From Methylobacterium sp. J-077 (GTDB lineage Bacteria > Pseudomonadota > Alphaproteobacteria > Rhizobiales > Beijerinckiaceae): 64,000 nucleotides of DNA. Of the stretch, positions 1 through 7,574 are shown one piece after another (within the stretch, counting starts at the first letter, position 1; each line of letters begins with the position of its first letter). The notes under the pieces were generated by a model. The model was not told the origin of the DNA. It did no database searches and was given only the letters and a program-made list of their open reading frames with translations. The DNA lies in contig NZ_JAKSYJ010000142.1 of assembly GCF_022829365.1 (NCBI RefSeq), positions 1 through 64,000 on the forward strand, given 5' to 3'. The position numbers were made by a program, and so were the translations under genes.

Positions 1-201
1 TCCGCGCAGGGCCTCGATCACGGCGGGCGTGACGTCGATGATCTCGTAGCGGGCGAGCACGCCGCCGTCCGCGGTCGCAACCTCCGCGCCCGCCTCGATC
101 GCGCTCGCCGTCGGCCCCGCCGCGGGCAGATACGTGCAGCCGCCGATAGATCCCGCCGCGAGGGCGGCCATCAGCGCGGAGAGCGCCGTCTTACGCAGCA
201 T
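1..201 (-). CDS. Capsule/polysaccharide export outer-membrane lipoprotein (Wza/KpsD type), 3' end outside window
   Basis: Only the first 67 codons are present; the gene runs off the left edge. The N-terminus is a lipoprotein signal: basic MLRK, an alanine-rich hydrophobic stretch, then a lipobox ending I-G-G-C with the cysteine at residue 22. The mature part continues with L-P-A-A-G-P and YEIIDVTP, which resembles the start of the polysaccharide biosynthesis/export lipoproteins that form the outer-membrane channel for capsule or exopolysaccharide. The neighbours support this, since the next genes upstream on the same strand are an LTA-synthase-like enzyme and a KpsC-like Kdo transferase. The family call rests on only 67 residues plus context. 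Confidence 0.6.
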   Translation of the reverse strand, partial: MLRKTALSALMAALAAGSIGGCTYLPAAGPTASAIEAGAEVATADGGVLARYEIIDVTPAVIEALRG

Positions 202-407
202 CACAGAGACTTCTCCTCGCCGGCCTCCGCGCCATCGCTGGCTCGGGCCGGGACATACATGGTGACCGCCAAACGCTGCGATCACTTTAACGGCCGCGTC
301 GAACGGGCGGGCACCTCGCGGAGCCCGCTTCTGGGACAGCCTTCGCTATCCGCCGGCAATGCGACACCAGCGTGGCACGGCCAAGCTCGAACCGGTCAAG
401 CTTAACC

Positions 408-1901
408 TTATCGCGTCCTTGCTGGTGTCTCCGCAAGTGCGCGGGCCAGGGTCGCGCGCAAATCCCGCCCCAGGGCGTCGGCGGTGATGTCCAGGCGGCG
501 CGGCGGGACGGGCGCGCCGCCGAACCGGAACAGCGCGTAATCGGTCGCCTGACCGCCGAAGCCCGGCTTGCAGGTCGGCAGCGAAGGGGCATGGTCGCCG
601 AACACGCAGAGGGTGACAGTCTGGCCCCGCTCCCGGGCCAGGGCTTCGAGTCCCGCCACGAGGTTCTCGATCATCCGACCGGTATTGACGACGTGGTGGA
701 GGTACTGCGCCTCCGGCTCGTCGATCTCGGGCAGCCGCCCGGGCTTCCACGGCCCGTGATTCTCCATCGTGACGCAGAACAGGAACAGCGGCGTGCGCCG
801 GCCCCGGACCTCGTCGAGCAGGCGCTCGCCGAGCGCCACGTCCCCGACATAGGGGCCGACCCGGGGCGCCCCCCCGAAGGCTTCGCCCATCACCAGATCG
901 GTGAAGCCGAAGGCCTGCATGACCTTGGCTCGACGAAAAAAATCCCTGTGGAACGGGTGCAGGAACAGAGTCTCGTAGCCCCGGCCACTGGCCAGCCGGG
1001 CCAAGCTGGTCGGCTCGTCGCCGCTGCGGGACGTGTAGGGATCGTACCGGCCGAAGCCGAGACTGTCGGAGGGTCGACCGGTGAGCACGGCGTGTTCGCT
1101 GCGCATCGTGTAGGCGCCGTGGGCCGGGACCCGCAGGCGGCCGTATTGCGCGGCGCGGGTGCGGAACAACTCCATAGCCGGCAGCGGCCGGCCGCCGAGG
1201 CGTTCGGGGTCGATGAACGATTCGAGCTGGATCACCACGACCACGTCGTCGCCCGGGCCGGGCGGCAGGGTCGGCGCATCCGGAACCGGGGCGCTGCCCG
1301 CGAGCGCCCGGGCTGTGTAGCCGAGCAGGCTCGTCGGCAGCCCGACCCGGGCGACATCCGCCTCCAGGTCCGGGTCGGGGAACCAGCGCGTGACCAGCGC
1401 CGCCAGCGGCGGCCGGGACGCGGCACGAGCCAGCAACCAGAGCGCTAGGGGCAGGCCCAGCATCGCCGCAATGCGCGGGATCGGCGCCTCCGGCAGGACG
1501 CTCGGTTCGGTCCGGTACCAGATCACCGTCGCGATCAGGGTCAGGACCACCGGAACCGAGATGCGCGGGTCCCAGAGCGGCGGGATGTAGTAGAGCTGCG
1601 GGTGGCGCGGCACCTGCGGTAGCAGGACGAAATCGCTGAACAGGAGCGGCTCGCCGATCACCGAGCGCTTGGCCCGGCTGACATAGATCAGCGCCGCCGC
1701 CGAGACCACGCAGGTCAGCCCGGCGAGCCAGGGCCGCCACGAGAAGGCGAACCAGAACAGCAGGATCAGCAGGTAGCCGAGCAACCGCAGGGCGAGGTCG
1801 CGCGGGGCTAGGCTCGCTGGGCCGAGCGAATCGCCGATGAAGACCTCCAGGGCGAGGCAGATCGTGAGGGTCAGCGCGGTGGCGATGAGGAACGTGGTCA
1901 A
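408..1901 (-). CDS. LTA-synthase-like membrane phosphotransferase/sulfatase-fold protein in capsule locus
   Basis: A 497-aa protein with several membrane segments in residues 1-165 and a periplasmic alkaline-phosphatase/sulfatase-fold domain from about residue 215. Visible motifs are VIQLESF (metal-binding Glu near 227), GAYTMRSEHA with the presumed nucleophilic Thr at 265, and a late FGDHAPS motif. Enzymes of this fold transfer glycerol-phosphate-type groups or cleave phosphate or sulfate esters, so here it may decorate the capsule or its lipid anchor; the substrate is not predictable. The start is TTG, because an in-frame TGA lies one codon upstream. In Sinorhizobium K-antigen clusters a membrane protein (RkpI) sits beside an SDR and a KpsS homologue; the equivalence is inferred. 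Confidence 0.7.
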   Translation of the reverse strand: MTTFLIATALTLTICLALEVFIGDSLGPASLAPRDLALRLLGYLLILLFWFAFSWRPWLAGLTCVVSAAALIYVSRAKRSVIGEPLLFSDFVLLPQVPRHPQLYYIPPLWDPRISVPVVLTLIATVIWYRTEPSVLPEAPIPRIAAMLGLPLALWLLARAASRPPLAALVTRWFPDPDLEADVARVGLPTSLLGYTARALAGSAPVPDAPTLPPGPGDDVVVVIQLESFIDPERLGGRPLPAMELFRTRAAQYGRLRVPAHGAYTMRSEHAVLTGRPSDSLGFGRYDPYTSRSGDEPTSLARLASGRGYETLFLHPFHRDFFRRAKVMQAFGFTDLVMGEAFGGAPRVGPYVGDVALGERLLDEVRGRRTPLFLFCVTMENHGPWKPGRLPEIDEPEAQYLHHVVNTGRMIENLVAGLEALARERGQTVTLCVFGDHAPSLPTCKPGFGGQATDYALFRFGGAPVPPRRLDITADALGRDLRATLARALAETPARTR

Positions 1902-2113
1902 GGTTCAGGAACTCGGACGAGGCGCGCGCGCGCCGGCGGCCGCTACCGGATGCGACCCGGCGCGGAAAAACCCGGTGAAACAGGCGCTTTGCGGCGCGTC
2001 TTGATGCGGATCCTTGGCAGCCGACGTCTCACCCGGAGCGACGGAATCCGGCTCCAACGCTCTGGGATCGCACGAAAAAAACGGGCCTGCGGATGCCACG
2101 ATTGCGCCCTCGC

Positions 2114-3610
2114 CTAGCGCGGTCCCGCCTCGCGGCCGACGCCGCGGCGGCTGCGGAGCGCCCGCACGATCGGATTGAACAGGCCGTAGCGCGCCCGCAT
2201 GACGAGATGGGCGGTGCGGCCGATCGAGAGCGCGCTGCGCGGCGCGGCCTCCCGGGCGGCGCAGAGTCGGTCGAGCAAGTGCTCGGGGCTGCACGGCTTC
2301 ATCGCCACCGGATCGAGGTAGCGCGCATAGAGGATCATCGCGCCGGCGACCAACTCGTCGAGCGTGAGTCTGCGGCCGCGGTCGGCCCCCGGCGCCAGAT
2401 CCTCCGACAGGCCCCAGCCCGAGTAGAACGGGCGGCCATGGGTCGCCACGCTGAGCCCGCGGATCAGCGCCTCGAAGCCCGCGAGCGAGGTCATGGTCTC
2501 GACATGGTGCACCCGGTCGAGCAGGTCGACAATGCTGATGCCGCCCACGATCCGGTCGGCGAGGGTGAGCGCCTCGGCCTCCAGGATAATGCCCGGGCGA
2601 AAACCCGCCTCGACATCAGGATGGGGCTTGTAGAGCAGGAAGGCGTCTGGGTTGCGCCGGCGCGCGGCCTCCAGCAGCGCCCGGTTCGAGCGGACCAGCG
2701 GCGAGCCGTGCTGCACCGAGGCGTCGTCCTCGACCTGCCCGGGCACCAGCACGATCCGCCGGCCGGTCGGCCAGTCGAGGGCGGCGGCGTCGAGGCCGAC
2801 ATTATACTTGCTAAGGCGACGCGCCACGACCTCCTCGCGCAGGCGCTTGGCCCGGCTGACCAGCTCGGGCGGGAAGGCCGACTTGGCCAGCAGCCGCTGC
2901 AGGCGGCTCTCCCGGCGGGGATCGTAGTAGATGCCCAGGTCGTCGACCACGATGGAGGCGCCGGGCTGCAGGCTCGCCCCGAGGCCGACCGAGCGCAGGA
3001 ACCCGTCCTCCACCCGGGCGAGCGGCAGGCCGGCCTGGGCGCAGGCGTCTTCCAGCTTGCCCGGGGCGCGGGTCGCCCAGGCGAGGATCCGGCCGTCATG
3101 GCGCCGGCCGGCCTCGACCGCGGCTTCGGCCGTCATGGTGTGGACCGGGCGCCCGGCGGGACCGGTGCCGAGCACGTCCAGCGCCGGGCGCTTCCAGCGC
3201 GACATGCCGACATAGACGACGCGCCGGTCGTTCTCGGCGAACCGCTCGGCGAGCCAAGCCACGTGCGCGGCGCAGGCCTCGCGGCCGATCGGCTGGCGGG
3301 TCCAGGGATCGAGATAGTGGATGCCGCCTTCCCCGCCGAGCGGCTTGCCGTCGAGGCTGAGTTGCAAGGACGCAAACCCTGTCGCCGGGCTGTCGTACGG
3401 GCTGAGCAACGGACCCGGCGCGACCACCAGCCGGCGCCGCCCGGTCAACGCGAGCAGGCGCGCGGGCAGGCTCTCCGCCACCCACACGGCGCCGACCGCG
3501 CCGGTTCGGACCCGGCCGAAGGCGAAGCCCGTCGCGGCCTCGATCTCCGCCCGCAGGCGGCGGATCGTCCGGCCGGTCGCGTAGAGCGACGGGATCGGTT
3601 CAAGGGACAT
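2114..3610 (-). CDS. KpsC-like capsule polysaccharide Kdo transferase
   Basis: Cytoplasmic glycosyltransferase of the KpsC/KpsS family, which adds the beta-Kdo linker to phosphatidylglycerol before capsule assembly and ABC export. The frame contains the family hallmarks in order: VEDGFLRS.GLG, DDLGIYYDP, VLVPGQVEDDAS, LLYKPHPDVE and a terminal block HHVETMTSLAGFEALIRG followed by GRPFYSGWG. From M at 3610 it is 498 aa, shorter than the roughly 675-aa two-module KpsC of E. coli, so it carries one complete module plus an N-terminal segment. The frame stays open to an ATG at 3760; 3610 is preferred because the extra 50 residues look like translated leader, but neither start has a strong ribosome-binding site. 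Confidence 0.75.
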   Translation of the reverse strand: MSLEPIPSLYATGRTIRRLRAEIEAATGFAFGRVRTGAVGAVWVAESLPARLLALTGRRRLVVAPGPLLSPYDSPATGFASLQLSLDGKPLGGEGGIHYLDPWTRQPIGREACAAHVAWLAERFAENDRRVVYVGMSRWKRPALDVLGTGPAGRPVHTMTAEAAVEAGRRHDGRILAWATRAPGKLEDACAQAGLPLARVEDGFLRSVGLGASLQPGASIVVDDLGIYYDPRRESRLQRLLAKSAFPPELVSRAKRLREEVVARRLSKYNVGLDAAALDWPTGRRIVLVPGQVEDDASVQHGSPLVRSNRALLEAARRRNPDAFLLYKPHPDVEAGFRPGIILEAEALTLADRIVGGISIVDLLDRVHHVETMTSLAGFEALIRGLSVATHGRPFYSGWGLSEDLAPGADRGRRLTLDELVAGAMILYARYLDPVAMKPCSPEHLLDRLCAAREAAPRSALSIGRTAHLVMRARYGLFNPIVRALRSRRGVGREAGPR

Positions 3611-3957
3611 GATGGGGTGCCCGGCTCCGGTCAGCTGACTTGTTCGGGCCGCCTGTAGCGCATTTTCGCCCGGATGGGATGGCCGACACGGAATCGCCCG
3701 GATGGCGGGGACAATCGCAGCGATCACCCAAGCGTCACGGCTTGGAAAGGATTTGGACATATCGTCGCCGCGATTGCCCCTTCAATCCGAGCAGTGGCCG
3801 CGAACGCGTGACCGTTGCTGACGGGCCACGCCGGAGCGGAAACGCCGCCCTGCGGCGCGGCCTCGGATTGCCGGGCCGTGTTGCTGCGTGCCAACTCTGT
3901 TTACTCTTTCCGGTCCGGATCCGTCCGGCCGAGGGTCAAGGATAGAAGCGCCGCGGA
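3611..3957. promoter_or_regulatory. Divergent intergenic region between kpsC-like and kpsS-like genes
   Basis: These 347 bases separate two divergently transcribed capsule transferase genes, so promoters for both should lie here. I see no clear paired -35/-10 consensus or long palindrome. If the kpsC-like gene actually starts at 3760, the control region shrinks to about 200 bases. Confidence 0.4.
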
Positions 3958-5265
3958 ATGCAAAAGACCGCCCCCGACGCCCTCCGCGACCGCCCTGCGA
4001 CCTTTCTGTTCCTGCAGGGCATCGCTTCCCCGTTCTTCTCCGATCTCGGCAAGGCGCTGCGCGCCCGGGGACACGAAGTCCGCCGCATCAACCTCTGCCC
4101 CGGCGACTGGCTGTTCTGGAACGGAACGGCGGACAATTACCGCGGCCGCCGCGAGGCGTGGGGCACCTATCTCGAATCGTATCTCGACCGCGAAGCCGTC
4201 ACCGACATCGTGCTGTTCGGCGATTGCCGGCCGTTCCACCGGGCCGCCCGGATGATCGCCGAGGTCCGCGGCCTGCGCGTCCACGTGTTCGAGGAAGGCT
4301 ATATCCGCCCCAACTGGATCACCTGCGAGCTCGGCGGCGTGAACGGGTTCTCGTCTCTGCCGCGCACGGCCGCCGAAGTTCGCGCTCTGGCGCGGCGCCT
4401 GCCCCAACCCGGCCGGGCGATGCCATCGACCGGCGACATGGCCCGCCGCAGCGTCTGGGATGTCGGCTACAACGTCGCCAACATCGCGTTTCCCTATCTC
4501 TTTCCGCATTTCCGCAGCCACCGGCCGACCCATATCGCGGCCGAGTATGCCGGCTGGATCAAGAAGTTCACCCGGCGCGGCCACACCCGCCGCGAGGCGG
4601 CCCGCTGCGACGAGATCTACCGGGCGGTCGGCTGCGACTATTTCCTGCTGCCGCTCCAGCTCGACAGCGACTACCAGATCCGGGTCCACTCGCCGTTCCT
4701 CGGCGTGGAGGGCTTCATGGACCGGGTGATCAAGTCCTTCGCGGACGCGTCCTCGGCGCCGACCCGGCTCTTGGTGAAGCTGCACCCCCTGGACAGTGGT
4801 CTGATCAACTGGCGCAAGTTCGCCCGCGCCTCGGCCCGGCGCCACGGCGTCAGCGACCGGCTCGACTTCATCGACGGCGGCGACCTGCCGGCCCTGATCA
4901 AAGGCGCGCGCGGCGTCGTCATCGTCAACTCCACGGTGGGTATGCTGTCCCTGGAGATGGGCCGCCCGACCCATGCGGTCGGCACCGCGATCTACAACAT
5001 GGCCGGCCTGACCCATCAGGGCGACCTTGACGGATTCTGGACGAACCCGACCGCGCCCGACATGGGCCTGATGGCCGATTTCCGCCGGGTGGTGCTGCAC
5101 CGGACGCAGGTGAACGGTGGCTTCTTCTCCAAGGGGGCGATCGAGCGGGCCGTGGCCGGCTCGGTGCCGCGCATGGAATCCGCCCTGCCTGATTCGATGC
5201 TGGCCGCCGCGCGGGTGATCCGCGAGCGCGGCGAGAGCGACGGACAGCTCGCGCCTGTCTATTGA
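3958..5265 (+). CDS. kpsS: KpsS-like capsule polysaccharide modification/Kdo transferase
   Basis: A 435-aa cytoplasmic protein of the KpsS/LipB family, which works with KpsC to build the poly-Kdo linker on the lipid anchor of group-2-type capsules. Sequence support: FLQGIASPFFSDLGKAL at the N-terminus, a GDWLFWNG block, VFEEGYIRPNWIT near residues 110-125, KLHPLDSG near 280, and VNSTVGMLSLEMGRP near 325, all typical of KpsS. It is a single-module enzyme of normal length, with ATG at 3958. It is divergent from the KpsC-like gene, whereas in E. coli kpsC and kpsS are adjacent and co-directional. RkpJ of Sinorhizobium is the K-antigen homologue from established knowledge. Confidence 0.82.
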   Translation: MQKTAPDALRDRPATFLFLQGIASPFFSDLGKALRARGHEVRRINLCPGDWLFWNGTADNYRGRREAWGTYLESYLDREAVTDIVLFGDCRPFHRAARMIAEVRGLRVHVFEEGYIRPNWITCELGGVNGFSSLPRTAAEVRALARRLPQPGRAMPSTGDMARRSVWDVGYNVANIAFPYLFPHFRSHRPTHIAAEYAGWIKKFTRRGHTRREAARCDEIYRAVGCDYFLLPLQLDSDYQIRVHSPFLGVEGFMDRVIKSFADASSAPTRLLVKLHPLDSGLINWRKFARASARRHGVSDRLDFIDGGDLPALIKGARGVVIVNSTVGMLSLEMGRPTHAVGTAIYNMAGLTHQGDLDGFWTNPTAPDMGLMADFRRVVLHRTQVNGGFFSKGAIERAVAGSVPRMESALPDSMLAAARVIRERGESDGQLAPVY

Positions 5266-5385
5266 AGCGTAACGGCAAACCTGTCGATTCGCGCTGACAG
5301 TTTTCGGGGCCGGGTGCGCCTTTCATCGCCGGTGAGCCTTTCCCGGCCTTGATTTGTCCGGGCTTCGCGGCGTAGCACCCGCCCC

Positions 5386-6153
5386 ATGCCCCGCATTCTG
5401 ATCACTGGCGCGTCGAGCGGTATCGGCGCTGCGCTCGCACGCCATTACGCGCGTGCCGACGTGAGCCTCATCCTCGTCGGACGCAACACCGAGCGGCTGG
5501 AAGCCGTGGCCCGGGATTGCCGCGTCAGCGGCGCGACGGTGGAGCCCGTGCGCCTCGACACGCGGGACCGAGCCGCCGCGATCGACCTGATCCACAAATC
5601 CGACGCGGCCCAGCCGCTGGACCTCGTCATCGCCAACGCGGCGGTGAACGGCGGCAACCAGAAGGGCGAGGTCGAGTCCGAGGCGACGGCGTTCGAGACC
5701 GCCGACATCAACTACACGGGCTCACTCAACATCGTGCTGCCAACCCTGACCCTGATGCTCCAGCGCGGGCGCGGGCAGATCGTGCTGGTATCGTCGCTGG
5801 CGGCCTACGCGCCCCTGCAGGATGCCCCGGCCTATAGCGGCGCCAAGGCCGCCCTGGTCGCCCACGGACTGGCTCTGCGCCAGAAGGTCGGGCCGCGCGG
5901 TGTGAAGGTCAACGTCGTGGCGCCGGGCTACGTGAAGACCCCGATGGGCGGCGAGCTGAAGGGCTGGCGTCCCCTGGAGATGAGCGCCGACGAGGCCGCC
6001 CTGCACATCGCCAAGGGCGTCGCGAAGGACCGCGACGTGATCGCCTTCCCGTTCGTGCTGGCGGCCCTGGCCAGGACCGTGCTGCTCCTGCCGGAGAGCA
6101 TCCGCCGGGCCGGCCTCTACGCCTTCCGGTTCCAGCGCCGGCCGCGCCGCTGA
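5386..6153 (+). CDS. Short-chain dehydrogenase/reductase in capsule locus (RkpH-like)
   Basis: A 255-aa NAD(P)-dependent SDR. The cofactor motif TGASSGIG is at residues 7-14, and the catalytic set is Ser136/137, Tyr150 and Lys154 in the usual SxnYxxxK arrangement. The substrate is unknown. A position next to KpsS-like and LTA-synthase-like genes parallels rkpH in rhizobial K-antigen clusters, where an SDR takes part in making a lipid component needed for the polysaccharide; this parallel is inferred. The C-terminus carries a hydrophobic stretch (about 225-245) and a basic tail, suggesting peripheral membrane association. It overlaps the next gene by one base (TGATG), so the two are probably translationally coupled. 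Confidence 0.8.
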   Translation: MPRILITGASSGIGAALARHYARADVSLILVGRNTERLEAVARDCRVSGATVEPVRLDTRDRAAAIDLIHKSDAAQPLDLVIANAAVNGGNQKGEVESEATAFETADINYTGSLNIVLPTLTLMLQRGRGQIVLVSSLAAYAPLQDAPAYSGAKAALVAHGLALRQKVGPRGVKVNVVAPGYVKTPMGGELKGWRPLEMSADEAALHIAKGVAKDRDVIAFPFVLAALARTVLLLPESIRRAGLYAFRFQRRPRR

Positions 6154-7013
6154 TGGCCCGCGCCCGGATCGCCCTGTTCGTCTTGGAGGCGCTGCCCAAT
6201 GCCCGGGTGGTGCGTCGGTTCGTGGCCGATCATCGGGCCGACATCGCCTTCGTCGGGCTCTCGAACGCGGAGCGGCCGACGAGCGGCGGCCTGACCGGGC
6301 AGGTCCGGCGCCATCTCGCCCGCTCCGGGGCCGGGATCCTCCCGTACCTCGCGGTGAATTTCGGCCTTCCGGACCTGCTGCGCCCGCTGGCGCCCCTGAC
6401 CCAGGCTATGGCCGGGAGCGGTGACGCGCCCGAATCGACCCCGCTCAAGACCCTGTGCCGGCGCCTCGGCATCCCGATCCTGACGGTCGACGACGTCAAC
6501 GGCCCTGAGGTCGCGCAGCGGTTGCGCGAAACCGCCCCCGACCTGATCCTGACCTATCACTTCGACCAGATCCTGAAGGCCGAGACCATCGGGCTGGCGC
6601 GTCTTGGCGGCATCAACGGCCATCCCGGGCTGCTGCCGCGCCACCGCGGTCCGGTTCCAACGATCCATGCGCTTGCCGATGGGCCGGGCAGCTTCGGCAT
6701 GACCCTGCACCGGCTGGCTGCCACGATCGATACCGGGGCGATCCTCGCCCAGGAGGCCGTGCCGCTGCCCGCCGACACCACCGCCACCCGGGCGGCCGTA
6801 GCGCTGCACGCCCATGGGCGCGGTATGCTCGACCAACTGCTCGACGCGATCGCCCGCACGGACCGCCTGCCCGACGGGCGGACCACGGAGGTTCTGCCCT
6901 ATTGCCCGTTCCCGGACCGCGCGCTGCTGGCCTCCCTGCGCCGGAGGGGCCTGCGACTCACCGACGGACGGGACCTGCGCGAGGCGGTGAGCCTGTCGGG
7001 CCGGGCGGCTTAG
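6153..7013 (+). CDS. Formyltransferase-family protein (sugar or lipid-linked formyl/GAR-type transferase)
   Basis: A 286-aa protein with the formyl-transferase fold. The catalytic triad of N10-formyl-THF-dependent enzymes is visible: Asn155 and His157 in GINGHPGLLPRHRG, and Asp193 in the LAATIDTGAIL block. Methionyl-tRNA formyltransferase, GAR transformylase and sugar N-formyltransferases share these residues. It is too short to be an ordinary Fmt and lacks a clear tRNA-binding C-terminal domain, and the partner is an SDR in a capsule region, so formylation of an amino-sugar is the likelier role (inference). ATG overlaps the SDR stop. The TAG stop lies at the very edge of a perfect inverted repeat, so the native C-terminus may have been altered by insertion of that element. 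Confidence 0.72.
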   Translation: MARARIALFVLEALPNARVVRRFVADHRADIAFVGLSNAERPTSGGLTGQVRRHLARSGAGILPYLAVNFGLPDLLRPLAPLTQAMAGSGDAPESTPLKTLCRRLGIPILTVDDVNGPEVAQRLRETAPDLILTYHFDQILKAETIGLARLGGINGHPGLLPRHRGPVPTIHALADGPGSFGMTLHRLAATIDTGAILAQEAVPLPADTTATRAAVALHAHGRGMLDQLLDAIARTDRLPDGRTTEVLPYCPFPDRALLASLRRRGLRLTDGRDLREAVSLSGRAA

Positions 7014-7092
7014 AGCCTCTCACACAACGCCCGATCACTGGATGCTCTCCCTCTGCACACGACAGCGCAGAGGGCGTTGTGTGAGAGGCTCT
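7012..7092. repeat. 81-bp nested inverted repeat (MITE- or REP-like element)
   Basis: Perfect 20-base arms at 7012-7031 and 7073-7092 (AGAGCCTCTCACACAACGCC and its complement) enclose a 41-base centre. The centre contains a second perfect 8-base pair, CCCTCTGC with GCAGAGGG, partly overlapping the inner end of the right arm. The TAG stop of the upstream formyltransferase (7011-7013) overlaps the left tip. No T-run follows, so it is not a textbook terminator. TA lies just outside both ends, which would fit a TA target duplication, but the symmetry is one base off and this is only suggestive. Confidence 0.7.
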
Positions 7093-7163
7093 TAACCCGG
7101 TCTTAAGGCTGTTTCGCAAAGCTTCGCACAGTCTTTCCCCGCCGCCGTTCGAGCCCGCTCCGC

Positions 7164-7574
7164 ATGCCGGATACCAGCGCTCTCAAGGTCGCCTCCGACG
7201 CGCTGGCCTACGGCCGCCAGATCCAGGGCGGGCGGATCCGGGCGATCTCCGAGAACATCGCGAACGCCGATTCCGCTCCGGCCAGCCCGAGCGGGACGCC
7301 CTACGCCCGGAAGATCGCGGTGTTCCAGCCGGTCGATCCCGACAGCCCGCGCGATCCGGTGGGCCGCATCGTGCGCGATTCCAGCGACTTCCGCCGGCGC
7401 TACGATCCGTCCAACGCCGCCGCCGACCGGCAGGGCTATGTCCGGCTGCCGAACGTCAACGTCGCGGTGGAATCGGCCGACCTGCAGACCGTGATCCGGA
7501 ACTACGAGCTAAACCTCAGCGCCTCGGCCTCGATCGATTCGGTGACCCAGGCGACGCTCAACCTACTCGGGTGA
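7164..7574 (+). CDS. flgC: Flagellar basal-body rod protein FlgC (solitary paralogue)
   Basis: A 136-aa protein with the FlgC layout: an N-terminal rod motif with ISENIANADS near residues 28-37, a PYARK segment, a central GRIVRDSSDFRRRYDPS.AAADRQGYVRLPNVN block, and a C-terminal helix with NYELNL. FlgC forms part of the proximal rod in the periplasm and is exported by the flagellar type III apparatus. No other flagellar gene is near; the neighbours are a capsule-region formyltransferase and an amino-acid permease, so this is either a second copy or a displaced gene. The C-terminus differs from the usual SYEANL..L pattern. Its 3' end overlaps the convergent permease gene by 17 bases. Confidence 0.8.
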   Translation: MPDTSALKVASDALAYGRQIQGGRIRAISENIANADSAPASPSGTPYARKIAVFQPVDPDSPRDPVGRIVRDSSDFRRRYDPSNAAADRQGYVRLPNVNVAVESADLQTVIRNYELNLSASASIDSVTQATLNLLG

